NCBI GenBank assembly: GCA_016550425.1
Contig: JABXGS010000026.1
Coordinates: 1-14,999 of the forward strand
Direction of reading: 5' to 3'
DNA length: 14,999 nt
Origin: an archaeon
GTDB taxonomy: Archaea; Asgardarchaeota; Hermodarchaeia; Hermodarchaeales; Hermodarchaeaceae
Every line of letters begins with the position of its first letter. The first letter of the stretch is position 1. Below, piece after piece: positions 6,803 to 13,691 of this stretch. The notes beneath the pieces are model-generated. The model was not told the DNA's origin. It worked only from the letters and a program-made list of their open reading frames with translations, and ran no database searches. The position numbers and the translations under genes were made by a program.

Positions 6803-8287
6803 TTAAGGACCCCAGCGGAATGGATGTTTCGCAAATTCTTTATCAGCAAGTAGTTCTTTGATACTCGGTCGTCCCTCGATTGCTCGACGGATTGCATGTC
6901 GCATTGCTTTGTAATTGTTGATGAGGAGCCGTTTACGATCCACTGCCGTGGGATGGACAAATACCGTTGCTACAATAACTAATTTGTCAGCTACGGCTTT
7001 AGGAATAATGCCTTCTTCAACTGAATCTACAACAGCTTTCGCGCAACCTGTTTGAGCGGGTCCTCCGAACAGGCTAGCCTGATGCATACTCCGATTAGCA
7101 ACTGTAGGAACTAGAAGCGTTTCAGGCTTCACCATCAAATTGGGCTCTAGAATCGCAAGAAGTGGCTCCATCCGTTCCTTCGGTGCAGCCTTTGCTTGTG
7201 CAAAAGCGAAACCAACAGGGCCATCCTTACGTCCAATCATCAAGTCAATATGCGCAACTTCAGCGCCGCCACCTGCGAGTCCTTCTCCAACTTTAAGCGA
7301 GAAGTCTTTCACATGCTCCGGTGTAAACCCAAAGACCCCAAAACGGGCTTCAAGGGGTTGTTTGGGCTCCACCTCAACGGTCACAGCCTTGCCTTTGATT
7401 TTGCCCAGTTTTTCAAGTTCGATGCGAATTTCTTCACGATTCTCGTAAGTAAGCACGCCGCCATAAGTTAGTGGAAGACGTGGTTTACCTACCGAAATTC
7501 CCATCATGTTTAACCCTGCTTTTGTTCCTGCTGCACCTGATCCCACAATGAGTCGCGTGAGTTTTTGAACCTTCAATTGCATAGCTCTTGCTTCGTCGAA
7601 TTTCTTGGCTTGGACTTTTTTAAGCATCTCAAGCCAAATATCGCCGATTAGTTGCGCGCTAGCCAGTATTGCTCCAGAGCACCCCGAAGCAAAAGCTGGA
7701 AAGACCACTTCGTCGTGGCCGACTAACACGTTGATTTTAGACCCAACCTTTTCCAAGACCGCTAAAATCAGTTTAAGTTGCCCACTGGAATCCTTGATAC
7801 CAACGATATTATCTAAATCAGCGAGATCCTCAACGATTTGCCACGGTATATCCAATCCCGTGCATTGGGGGATATTATAGAGGATAATTGGCTGTCCTAT
7901 GTCATTTAACCGCCGATAATGTTCATATAAACCTCGGAGGGTCGGACGCATATAGTATGGAGTGACAACAAGACATGCAGCTGCACCGGCTTTTTTGGCA
8001 TATTCTACAAGCTCCAAAGTTGTTTTAGTACTACTGGCACCTGCACCTGCAATCACAGGCACTTTACCCGCTGCTTCTTCAATGGCAATTTTCATAACCT
8101 GCTTGTGTTCCTGGATATTCAAACTGGTGAATTCACCGGTGGTACCCGCAGGGACCAATCCAGTGACTCCAAGATCATCAATGCAATGTCGAATCAGCTT
8201 ACGAAAAGCCGGTTCATCCACTTTAGATTCATTTTTGGTAAATGGCGTAATGAGTGCTGGATTTACGCCACTTGGTTTAAACCTCAT
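6803..8287 (-). CDS. Fusion of a DHDPS/NAL-family aldolase with formaldehyde-activating enzyme (Fae)
   Basis: One uninterrupted 494-residue frame holds two enzymes. Residues 1-300 are a class I aldolase TIM barrel of the DapA/N-acetylneuraminate lyase family. It shows the carboxylate-binding PAGTTGEF (Thr49/Thr50), Tyr137 in YNIP, and the Schiff-base Lys165 in VGIKDSSG. The arginine that DapA uses for its substrate carboxylate (YNVPxRTG) is Cys142 here (YNIPQCTG), so lysine biosynthesis is unlikely. Residues 333-494 are a complete Fae: EVAHIDLMIG with His346 at the place of the proposed catalytic histidine, LLAILEPNL, FGGPAQTGCAKAV, VFVHPTAVD, and a C-terminal KHPF. Fae condenses formaldehyde with tetrahydromethanopterin. 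The start at ATG 8287 has AAGGAGAG 5-10 bases upstream, and the gene follows the TIM-barrel gene by 24 bases. The joint activity is inferred: a pyruvate-type aldolase releasing or fixing formaldehyde next to Fae. Confidence 0.94.
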   Translation of the reverse strand: MRFKPSGVNPALITPFTKNESKVDEPAFRKLIRHCIDDLGVTGLVPAGTTGEFTSLNIQEHKQVMKIAIEEAAGKVPVIAGAGASSTKTTLELVEYAKKAGAAACLVVTPYYMRPTLRGLYEHYRRLNDIGQPIILYNIPQCTGLDIPWQIVEDLADLDNIVGIKDSSGQLKLILAVLEKVGSKINVLVGHDEVVFPAFASGCSGAILASAQLIGDIWLEMLKKVQAKKFDEARAMQLKVQKLTRLIVGSGAAGTKAGLNMMGISVGKPRLPLTYGGVLTYENREEIRIELEKLGKIKGKAVTVEVEPKQPLEARFGVFGFTPEHVKDFSLKVGEGLAGGGAEVAHIDLMIGRKDGPVGFAFAQAKAAPKERMEPLLAILEPNLMVKPETLLVPTVANRSMHQASLFGGPAQTGCAKAVVDSVEEGIIPKAVADKLVIVATVFVHPTAVDRKRLLINNYKAMRHAIRRAIEGRPSIKELLADKEFAKHPFRWGP

Positions 8288-8311
8288 TACTCAACTCTCC
8301 TTAATCGTTAT

Positions 8312-9259
8312 CTATGGTTGAGGGATAGCGAGATCCTTAGCTCCTAGTTTCGAGAGTTTAGCTTCCGGATAATTATCTTGGATGAGATTTCGAACAATTT
8401 CAGCCCATTTGACCTTTTCACGGGCTAGAAATTTGAGTCCATCAATGGAAGACCAGGGTGAATACAAGGCCATGCTAGGTCCGGGTTCAAACTTATAATA
8501 CACTGGTTGGACGCATCGTGTGATTTCTGCGGCTTCATAAAATCGGTTAAAGCCTCCAAAGCTTGGCATCAACATGATATGAATGTCAATTGGGAAATTA
8601 GTGGCTTGACGGATGGCTGCGAGTTGAGGTATGGTCATGTCTGCGACGGGATTAAAACTTCCTGCTCCGAGTTGTTCGAGTAGTTTTCCTCCAGCGGGTG
8701 ATGCATGGCCAGCAAAAATGCTCACTTTGAAGGTGATATCCTTGGGAATTTCTCCTATCTCCTTCAGTTTGTTTAGAGCCCATAGAAGCCCCTCATCAAT
8801 AACCAAAAACCCCCGAAAACCCAATTCGATACCACGTTTGATATCCGAAATGACTTCTACCAATTTGTCAGCACCCCGAAATCGCATACCCGATATGATT
8901 CCATCGGAGGTAACAAGTTGTCGACCGATATCCCAACTAGTTCGGGGACCAGGTGTTAAGATGACTTCCATTTGTGCATCATGTGCGAGTTGGGCAAATT
9001 TCTTGAGTTCTTTGTCATCCAGGAGTGTAGCTCCCATCACTACACTGATTAGACGATGAACAGGCACATCCCGTTTATCAGATTCATCAATTAACACTTC
9101 TAAGATCTCAGGGCGTTCAACACCAGAAATTTCGATGCGATATCCGGCTCCATCTGGAAAACGTTTATCGCTTGTTGGCAAATCATAAGCATCTTGTCCT
9201 GGTAACCCAATTTTTTCAAGAGCTTTACGGATTTTCTCATAAGATTTTAGGCTCACCAT
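8312..9259 (-). CDS. Uncharacterised TIM-barrel-like protein, peptidase U32-like
   Basis: A 315-residue soluble protein starting at ATG 9259, chosen because CGAGGG lies about 7 bases upstream and the conserved-looking sequence (MVSLKSYEKIRKAL) begins there; an in-frame ATG at 9361 would add 34 low-complexity residues. Alternating beta strands and helices suggest an alpha/beta barrel: GYRIEISGVERPEIL, LISVVMGATLL, MEVILTPGPR, GFRGFLVIDEGLLW, TFKVSIFAGHASPAG, IDIHIMLMPSFGGFNRF and VYYKFEPGPSM. The pattern resembles proteins often labelled U32 family peptidase, but no catalytic assignment can be made. Candidate active-site residues are the His in AGHASPAGG, the Glu in IDEG and the Glu in KFEPG. 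It is the first gene of a two-gene operon with the aldolase-Fae fusion, so it likely acts on the same substrate or product. Confidence 0.62.
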   Translation of the reverse strand: MVSLKSYEKIRKALEKIGLPGQDAYDLPTSDKRFPDGAGYRIEISGVERPEILEVLIDESDKRDVPVHRLISVVMGATLLDDKELKKFAQLAHDAQMEVILTPGPRTSWDIGRQLVTSDGIISGMRFRGADKLVEVISDIKRGIELGFRGFLVIDEGLLWALNKLKEIGEIPKDITFKVSIFAGHASPAGGKLLEQLGAGSFNPVADMTIPQLAAIRQATNFPIDIHIMLMPSFGGFNRFYEAAEITRCVQPVYYKFEPGPSMALYSPWSSIDGLKFLAREKVKWAEIVRNLIQDNYPEAKLSKLGAKDLAIPQP

Positions 9260-9296
9260 TGTGTGTCCCTCGGTTAGAGCAGATTCGCTCTTGCTG

Positions 9297-9307
9297 TTAA
9301 AAAAGGT
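9297..9307 (-). promoter_or_regulatory. Candidate TATA-like element for the TIM-barrel/aldolase-Fae operon
   Basis: The minus strand reads CAACCTTTTTTAACAGC across 9293-9309. The T/A run centred near 9302 would place the transcription start near 9275, about 16 bases before the ATG at 9259 and just before its CGAGGG site. This supports the shorter start for the protein. It is a positional argument from one site only. Confidence 0.35.
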
Positions 9308-9360
9308 TGCACTTGTTACGTTACGGGAGCTTTTTTCAAGCCCGAATGATAAAGCATACA

Positions 9361-9448
9361 TGGCTCTGTCTTCAAGGCTATCTTAAACCCACCGAGTCCT
9401 CCGTTTTGGAGTTGCGAGGAAAGTGGGTTCAGTCAAGACGGAGCCACA
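9361..9448 (+). ncRNA. Candidate structured small RNA (possible H/ACA-type guide)
   Basis: The gap between the divergent genes contains a nested fold. The outer stem pairs 9361-9372 with 9435-9446 (12 pairs, one U-G). The inner stem AACCCAC 9386-9392 pairs with GTGGGTT 9423-9429. The apical part can pair TCCTC 9397-9401 with GAGGA 9416-9420, or CTCC 9399-9402 with GGAG 9408-9411. The outer and inner stems leave an asymmetric internal loop (13 and 5 bases), and ACA (9446-9448) follows the lower stem directly. This layout (lower stem, pocket, upper stem, 3' ACA) is that of an archaeal H/ACA pseudouridylation guide. The K-turn normally seen in the apical part is not clear, however, and I could not assign an rRNA target. 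A minus-strand structured leader or an operator-like dyad is possible. Stem pairing is certain; function is not. Confidence 0.38.
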
Positions 9449-9500
9449 CCTTTGCTCTTTCCAGTAATTCAGTCCATTAGCTCAGGAAGCGCTAAAGAGA

Positions 9501-10442
9501 ATGAAAGACGTTGAATCCCTTCCCTCTGCATTCCAGCAACGTTTCCAAAAACTCCTTGGAAAAGAATATTCACACTTTATTGAAAGTATTTTTCAAGCGC
9601 CACTCCATTTCGTTCGGATAAACACCCTCAAAACAGACCTCAAATCAGGTATAAAACACCTGAATTTTCTTGGTATCAGAACCTCGCCTGTTCCTTGGTA
9701 TCCTGCTGGCTTTCGAATCACTGGCGCTGTTGAGCAGCTACCCTTCACAAAAGAATACGCTCTTGGATGGTACTATGTCCAAGAAGGAGGAAGCATGATT
9801 CCTCCTGTCATTCTCGACCCTCAACCCACAGATTTGGTTCTTGATCTATGTGCAGCGCCGGGTTCCAAAACTACGCAAATTGCCCAAATGATGAGTAATG
9901 AAGGCGCTATCATCGCAAATGACCGTTCGTTTCGCCGCCTTACCAGCTTGGGACATAATATCCAAGTATGCGGAGTTATAAACACAATCACCTTACGGCA
10001 GGATGGTCGTCATCTTTCAACTCGCCTCCCTCTACAATGTGATCGAATTCTCGTCGATGTTCCGTGCACCGCTTCGGGACATCTGCGCAGTAAATCGCCA
10101 CAATTCAAGGTCCCAAATCCTAAGCGAATTCTTGGGATTCAAACAGTACAAAAGGGGTTGCTTACCGCTGCCTTTCACCTACTCAAACCCACCGGAGTAC
10201 TGGTCTACTCCACCTGTAGTCTGCATCCTGAAGAAAACGAGGCGGTTGTCCATCATCTCCTTAAAAATTCCTCAGATGCCTCACTCGAACGCCCTCAAAT
10301 CAGCAACCTGCAAAGCCATCAAGGCATAACTCAATGGAATGATACTCCTTATCAAGAAGCCCTCACAGATTGTCTTAGAATCTACCCACACGATAATGAT
10401 ACTGACGGCTTCTTCATCGCTCTTATTCGGAAACAAGCATAA
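9501..10442 (+). CDS. NOL1/NOP2/Sun (NSUN) family RNA m5C methyltransferase
   Basis: The 313-residue protein is a SAM-dependent cytosine-5 RNA methyltransferase acting on tRNA or rRNA. The N-terminal 100 residues contain the family's RNA-contact region (PLHFVRINTLK, then GWYYVQEGGSMIPP). The Rossmann core has the SAM loop DLCAAPGSKT (115-124), motif IV DVPCTASG with Cys189 (product release), and motif VI YSTCSLHPEENE with catalytic Cys239. It lacks a fused PUA domain; instead the next gene, overlapping by one base (TAATG), encodes one. The start at ATG 9501 has only a weak purine-rich AAAGAGA upstream. The RNA target cannot be read from the sequence. Confidence 0.95.
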   Translation: MKDVESLPSAFQQRFQKLLGKEYSHFIESIFQAPLHFVRINTLKTDLKSGIKHLNFLGIRTSPVPWYPAGFRITGAVEQLPFTKEYALGWYYVQEGGSMIPPVILDPQPTDLVLDLCAAPGSKTTQIAQMMSNEGAIIANDRSFRRLTSLGHNIQVCGVINTITLRQDGRHLSTRLPLQCDRILVDVPCTASGHLRSKSPQFKVPNPKRILGIQTVQKGLLTAAFHLLKPTGVLVYSTCSLHPEENEAVVHHLLKNSSDASLERPQISNLQSHQGITQWNDTPYQEALTDCLRIYPHDNDTDGFFIALIRKQA

Positions 10443-10900
10443 TGTCTCAAAGTAAATCCTTAACCATTGACCCCCAAAGGGAGGCCTATGTTTGGCAACA
10501 TCTCTTTAACCAATTTGGAATTCCCCGGATCCCTGGATACCGATTCCTTAAATCAGGGCGTAAACGCATTCGTCTTATCAGTGAAATGGCATTCAACACG
10601 CTTGATAAGCTTCCCTATACTGGGACAACTGGACTCTATGTGGGCGAATACTCTCCTACTACTTTTCGTTTATCAATGGATGGCGCCCACATTCTTGGAC
10701 CCTATGCGACAAAGCAAATTGTTAAACTAAGCGATGAACAGGCGAAAGTCTGGTTACAAGGCGAATCGGTTAATTATGAAGACGAACAAAGGGGATATGT
10801 AATTGTCATACACAACGAGACAATCCTTGGCTGTGGAAGTCTCTCTAACGGGAAACTCCGGAGCTTTGTCCCCAAGATTCGACGAATTAAACGCCAATAA
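10442..10900 (+). CDS. PUA-type RNA-binding partner of the NSUN methyltransferase (COG3270-like)
   Basis: This 152-residue basic protein starts at ATG 10442, sharing one base with the methyltransferase stop. An N-terminal helical part (about 1-45) is followed by a PUA-like beta-barrel: TGLYVGEYSPTTFRLSMDGAHILGP, a helix LSDEQAKVWLQGE, then YVIVIHNETILGCGSLSNGKLRSFVPK and a basic tail RRIKRQ. The strand carrying GCGSLSNGKLRSFVPK is the typical final PUA hairpin. In many NSUN enzymes such a domain is fused at the C-terminus and positions the RNA. Here it is a separate polypeptide, translationally coupled and probably acting in a complex. The exact family name is less sure than the fold and context. 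Confidence 0.78.
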   Translation: MSQSKSLTIDPQREAYVWQHLFNQFGIPRIPGYRFLKSGRKRIRLISEMAFNTLDKLPYTGTTGLYVGEYSPTTFRLSMDGAHILGPYATKQIVKLSDEQAKVWLQGESVNYEDEQRGYVIVIHNETILGCGSLSNGKLRSFVPKIRRIKRQ

Positions 10901-10920
10901 AACTGCGGTGGAATAAACAA

Positions 10921-12291
10921 GTGTCTGTAATCATAACTATATATGGTGGCGCAGGAGAAATCGGCGCGAATAAAATCCTCATTGAAGATCAAGGTCATGA
11001 AGTTAAGTTCTTTCTTGACTTCGGGAAATCTTTCGAAACGATGCGTGAGTACTATGATTTTCCAGTCACCCCCCACTCTCTTGAAGAATTAATCAAAGTG
11101 GGTGCAACCCCGGATATTCCCAACCTCTATCACCAAAATAGAGAAACTGATCAAACCCCCTCAGATATCGATGCAGTACTCCTCTCGCATGCTCACACGG
11201 ATCATAGTGGATATCTCCCCCTGCTAAATCGAAGCATTCCACTCCATATGGGTGAATGCACACGTATCATCTTTGAAGCTCGATTGCAGGGCTCACGAAA
11301 AACCTTTGACACGGACATCGAAGGCCAATCAATTAGGACCTTCCGGACGGGGGATCGTATCAAAATCGGGAACGTAGAGGTTAAACCAATACATGTTGAC
11401 CATAGCATCCCTGCAGCTTATGGGTTCATCATTCACTGTTCTGAAGCCACCATCGTCTATACCGGAGATTTCCGTCGCCACGGAACAGCCCCACAACTTA
11501 CTAAAGACTTCGTAGAAGCCATCCAAAAAGCTGGAAAGCCAGATGTTGTCCTTAGCGAAGGGACTAACATCGCCAAAGCCGAATTATCCTCAGAGCAAGA
11601 AGTACTCGAAAAATCCACCACAATAATTCAGGGGTGCAAAAGTTTAACAATTGCAGACTTTTCTGAACCAGATTTTGACCGGTTCCGAACTATGAAATCT
11701 GCTGCGCAGAAAAACGACAGGGAGCTAGTCATTGAACCACGAAGGATGTGGATTCTTCATGCCATCAATAAATGTCACGGTCTCAAAACCCCCAGCATCG
11801 CAAAAGATGATGCAATCCGCTGGTTTGATGCAGAGAAAAAACGAATATCAAAACACGAAAAACTACTCCACGAAGTCGATCCACCGATAAAAGGGCTTGC
11901 TGAGCGTAGTGTTAAAGCAAAAGATATTCAAAAAAATCCTAAACGTTATGTGTTCTGCAGCAGTTTTGCCAGTATTAGTGCCATCCAGCGAGTCAAGCCC
12001 CCTGAATCCGGTATTTATCTCCTCAGCGCTTCTGAGCCCTTTAACGAAGAGAGTGAAATCAGTTTTGAAAAACTTCTCAATTGGTTGGCACTCTCGGGAC
12101 TTGCCATGTATTCGGCTCACTGTTCAGGTCATATACATCCCCTCCAGCTATGTCAAACCTTAGAGGAGATACAGCCCAAGCGGGTGGTGCCTATTCATAC
12201 CGAAGCACCCGATCTCTTCCAAAAGTTCATCAAAGCTTCTCGAATACCTGTGCAGATACCTAAGCAAGGTGTCCCGTTGAAATTTTCCTAA
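10921..12291 (+). CDS. Metallo-beta-lactamase-fold beta-CASP ribonuclease, RNase J-like
   Basis: The 456-residue protein opens with ITIYGGAGEIGANKILIE, the first strands of RNase J-type MBL proteins. It shows motif 2 HAHTDH (His90, His92, Asp94, His95), motif 3 in VDHSIPAAYG (His161), motif 4 TGDF (Asp183), and VLSEGTN (Glu213). The beta-CASP insert lies roughly between 220 and 390, and the late motifs are HCSGHIH (400-406) and VVPIHTE (His426). All metal ligands are present, so an active zinc-dependent 5'-3' exo/endonuclease or RNA-processing hydrolase is likely. It is shorter than bacterial RNase J (about 550 residues) because no C-terminal domain follows. The GTG start at 10921 has GGTGG (10907-10911) 9 bases upstream. 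Its position after an RNA methyltransferase and PUA protein fits an RNA-processing operon. Confidence 0.88.
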   Translation: MSVIITIYGGAGEIGANKILIEDQGHEVKFFLDFGKSFETMREYYDFPVTPHSLEELIKVGATPDIPNLYHQNRETDQTPSDIDAVLLSHAHTDHSGYLPLLNRSIPLHMGECTRIIFEARLQGSRKTFDTDIEGQSIRTFRTGDRIKIGNVEVKPIHVDHSIPAAYGFIIHCSEATIVYTGDFRRHGTAPQLTKDFVEAIQKAGKPDVVLSEGTNIAKAELSSEQEVLEKSTTIIQGCKSLTIADFSEPDFDRFRTMKSAAQKNDRELVIEPRRMWILHAINKCHGLKTPSIAKDDAIRWFDAEKKRISKHEKLLHEVDPPIKGLAERSVKAKDIQKNPKRYVFCSSFASISAIQRVKPPESGIYLLSASEPFNEESEISFEKLLNWLALSGLAMYSAHCSGHIHPLQLCQTLEEIQPKRVVPIHTEAPDLFQKFIKASRIPVQIPKQGVPLKFS

Positions 12292-12313
12292 TAAAACAGT
12301 TTTTACCTGAATT

Positions 12314-12355
12314 CCTGCTATACCCGAAATAGATTTTAGCAGGTTCACAGGAACC
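12314..12355 (+). promoter_or_regulatory. Two overlapping hairpins ahead of the helical-repeat protein gene
   Basis: In the 74-base gap, CCTGCTA (12314-12320) pairs with TAGCAGG (12337-12343), and GGTTC (12342-12346) pairs with GAACC (12351-12355) around ACAG. The two share bases 12342-12343, so they compete at the margin. The gap also contains A/T-rich CGAAATAGATTTTA (12325-12338), which lies about 28-40 bases before the ATG and could be a TATA-type element. No Shine-Dalgarno is seen before ATG 12366, consistent with a leaderless or short-leader message. Confidence 0.35.
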
Positions 12356-12365
12356 GTGCCTTATT

Positions 12366-13646
12366 ATGTCCTTTCTAAAAGGCCTCTTCGGTGGAGATCC
12401 GGTCAAATCAGCGGCTAAACATGAGAAACGTGCACACAGATATCAAGCAGAGGGAGACGAAAGTAAAGCTGCCGATGAATGGTCTGCAGCTGGACACAAT
12501 TATAACAAAATTCCAGATTATAGACGAGCCTATGAAGCCTTTTTACAAGCAGCTCAATTCTATCTAGCGGTACAAGACGATAAACGTGAAACTGCCATCC
12601 TATTTGATGCCGTGGATTCCGCAACTGCCAACCAGGATTTTACTGCTGCCTCGTCAGCTTTAGACCAGGTAGCCCGTATCGGGACAAGGAATAAAAATGA
12701 CAGGCTATTAATTCGAACCTACTCCCTTCAAACCATTCTGCTCTTAGCTGCCAATGATCTGGCGAAATCAAAACAGACATATCGCGAGGCATTTAAACTC
12801 GAAAAACGCGTCGGAGTGAAAAAAATTAAGACAGCTGTATATGATGTTGCCTCCCTTCTTGTGCACCGCTTCATCGAAGGAGACTCAGTTCCTAAAGATT
12901 TTCAAATTCCCACAAAGTTTGATGAATCTGAAACAGTCAACCAACTGATTTCAACTCTACTTACACTCTATCAAATTACAGAATCTGCAACATTGAAGCT
13001 AACCTTAGACAAGGAAGAAGTCAAAATCAAAGAACAAATTATTGGGCATATCGCGGTTACTTTTTCCGTTCCCGCCCGATTCCTTGATATCCAAATCTTC
13101 CTTCCATCGAATATCGCGCTCCTCCAAGAATTCAATATTCCTCGTGAATCGAAGAAAAAATTCAAAATTCTCTTCACGTTAGAACCACGTCTTCCCGGTA
13201 CTTTTGATGTTGGACCATTCATCGCTGTCTTCCAAATCGATAAACAGCAATTTCAATTCAAATCCAATCCATTCCAATTAGAAATCACCGCTGCTAAACC
13301 CCGACTTACTATTATCACTGAACCGGTCGCCTCTCCTCATTCCCAAGAAGAATTCGAACTAATCCTTCGTGTTGAAAACGACAGTCATGGCGATGCGGCG
13401 GATGTCAATATCAAAATAGTCTTGCCGCCGAGTCTCCTCCTACAAACCGGAACTCTCGAAAAACGGATTATTAGCCTCCCCGCACAACAAAATGTTCAAT
13501 TCCCCCTTTTTCTTATTGCGACAAAAGCCGGTACTCACGAAGGGGTAATATCCTGTGAATATCAGGGTCCAGGAGGGACAAGTCACACAGTTGAAAATAA
13601 GTTTGGGGTAGAGATTCTACCACGAGTTCGAAAGGAAAAAGATTAA
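12366..13646 (+). CDS. Helical-repeat (TPR/alpha-SNAP-like) protein with two C-terminal beta-sandwich domains
   Basis: The 426-residue cytoplasmic protein has no signal peptide or membrane segment. Residues 12-170 are a helical solenoid of TPR-like pairs (AADEWSAAGHNYNK, YRRAYEAFLQAAQFY, TAASSALDQVARI, LAKSKQTYREAFKLE), with a pattern reminiscent of alpha-SNAP. A linker follows. Two beta-sandwich domains of Ig/CARDB/arrestin-like appearance then occupy about 207-308 (LKLTLDKEEVKIKEQIIGHIAV, then PGTFDVGPFIAVF) and 312-421 (PRLTIITEPVASPHSQEEF, then LRVENDSHGDAADVNIKIVLP). The order solenoid then sandwiches suggests a protein-protein scaffold. I do not recognise a named family; membrane-traffic homology is only a resemblance. 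The nucleotidyltransferase follows 45 bases after the stop. Confidence 0.72.
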   Translation: MSFLKGLFGGDPVKSAAKHEKRAHRYQAEGDESKAADEWSAAGHNYNKIPDYRRAYEAFLQAAQFYLAVQDDKRETAILFDAVDSATANQDFTAASSALDQVARIGTRNKNDRLLIRTYSLQTILLLAANDLAKSKQTYREAFKLEKRVGVKKIKTAVYDVASLLVHRFIEGDSVPKDFQIPTKFDESETVNQLISTLLTLYQITESATLKLTLDKEEVKIKEQIIGHIAVTFSVPARFLDIQIFLPSNIALLQEFNIPRESKKKFKILFTLEPRLPGTFDVGPFIAVFQIDKQQFQFKSNPFQLEITAAKPRLTIITEPVASPHSQEEFELILRVENDSHGDAADVNIKIVLPPSLLLQTGTLEKRIISLPAQQNVQFPLFLIATKAGTHEGVISCEYQGPGGTSHTVENKFGVEILPRVRKEKD

Positions 13647-13691
13647 TGAACTGGCTTAGCCGCAATCACCTAGGAATAGGGGTTAATAACA

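Noticed and set aside
6803..8287. Calling the aldolase half a lysine-pathway DapA paired with the M20 gene as DapE
   Set aside because: The DapA substrate-binding arginine is absent (Cys142), the protein is fused to Fae, and the M20 gene is in a different transcription unit beyond the CitG-like gene.
9260..9361. N-terminal extension of the TIM-barrel protein to ATG 9361
   Set aside because: The added 34 residues are serine-rich and featureless. The ATG at 9259 has a Shine-Dalgarno and an upstream TATA-like run, and the longer start would run into the outer stem of the structured element.
9397..9450. tRNA or RNase P RNA fragment suggested by GAGGAAAG and GGGTTCAGTC
   Set aside because: The GGTTC-like segment has no T-stem partner in place, no anticodon or acceptor stem can be drawn, and the other RNase P core sequences are absent.
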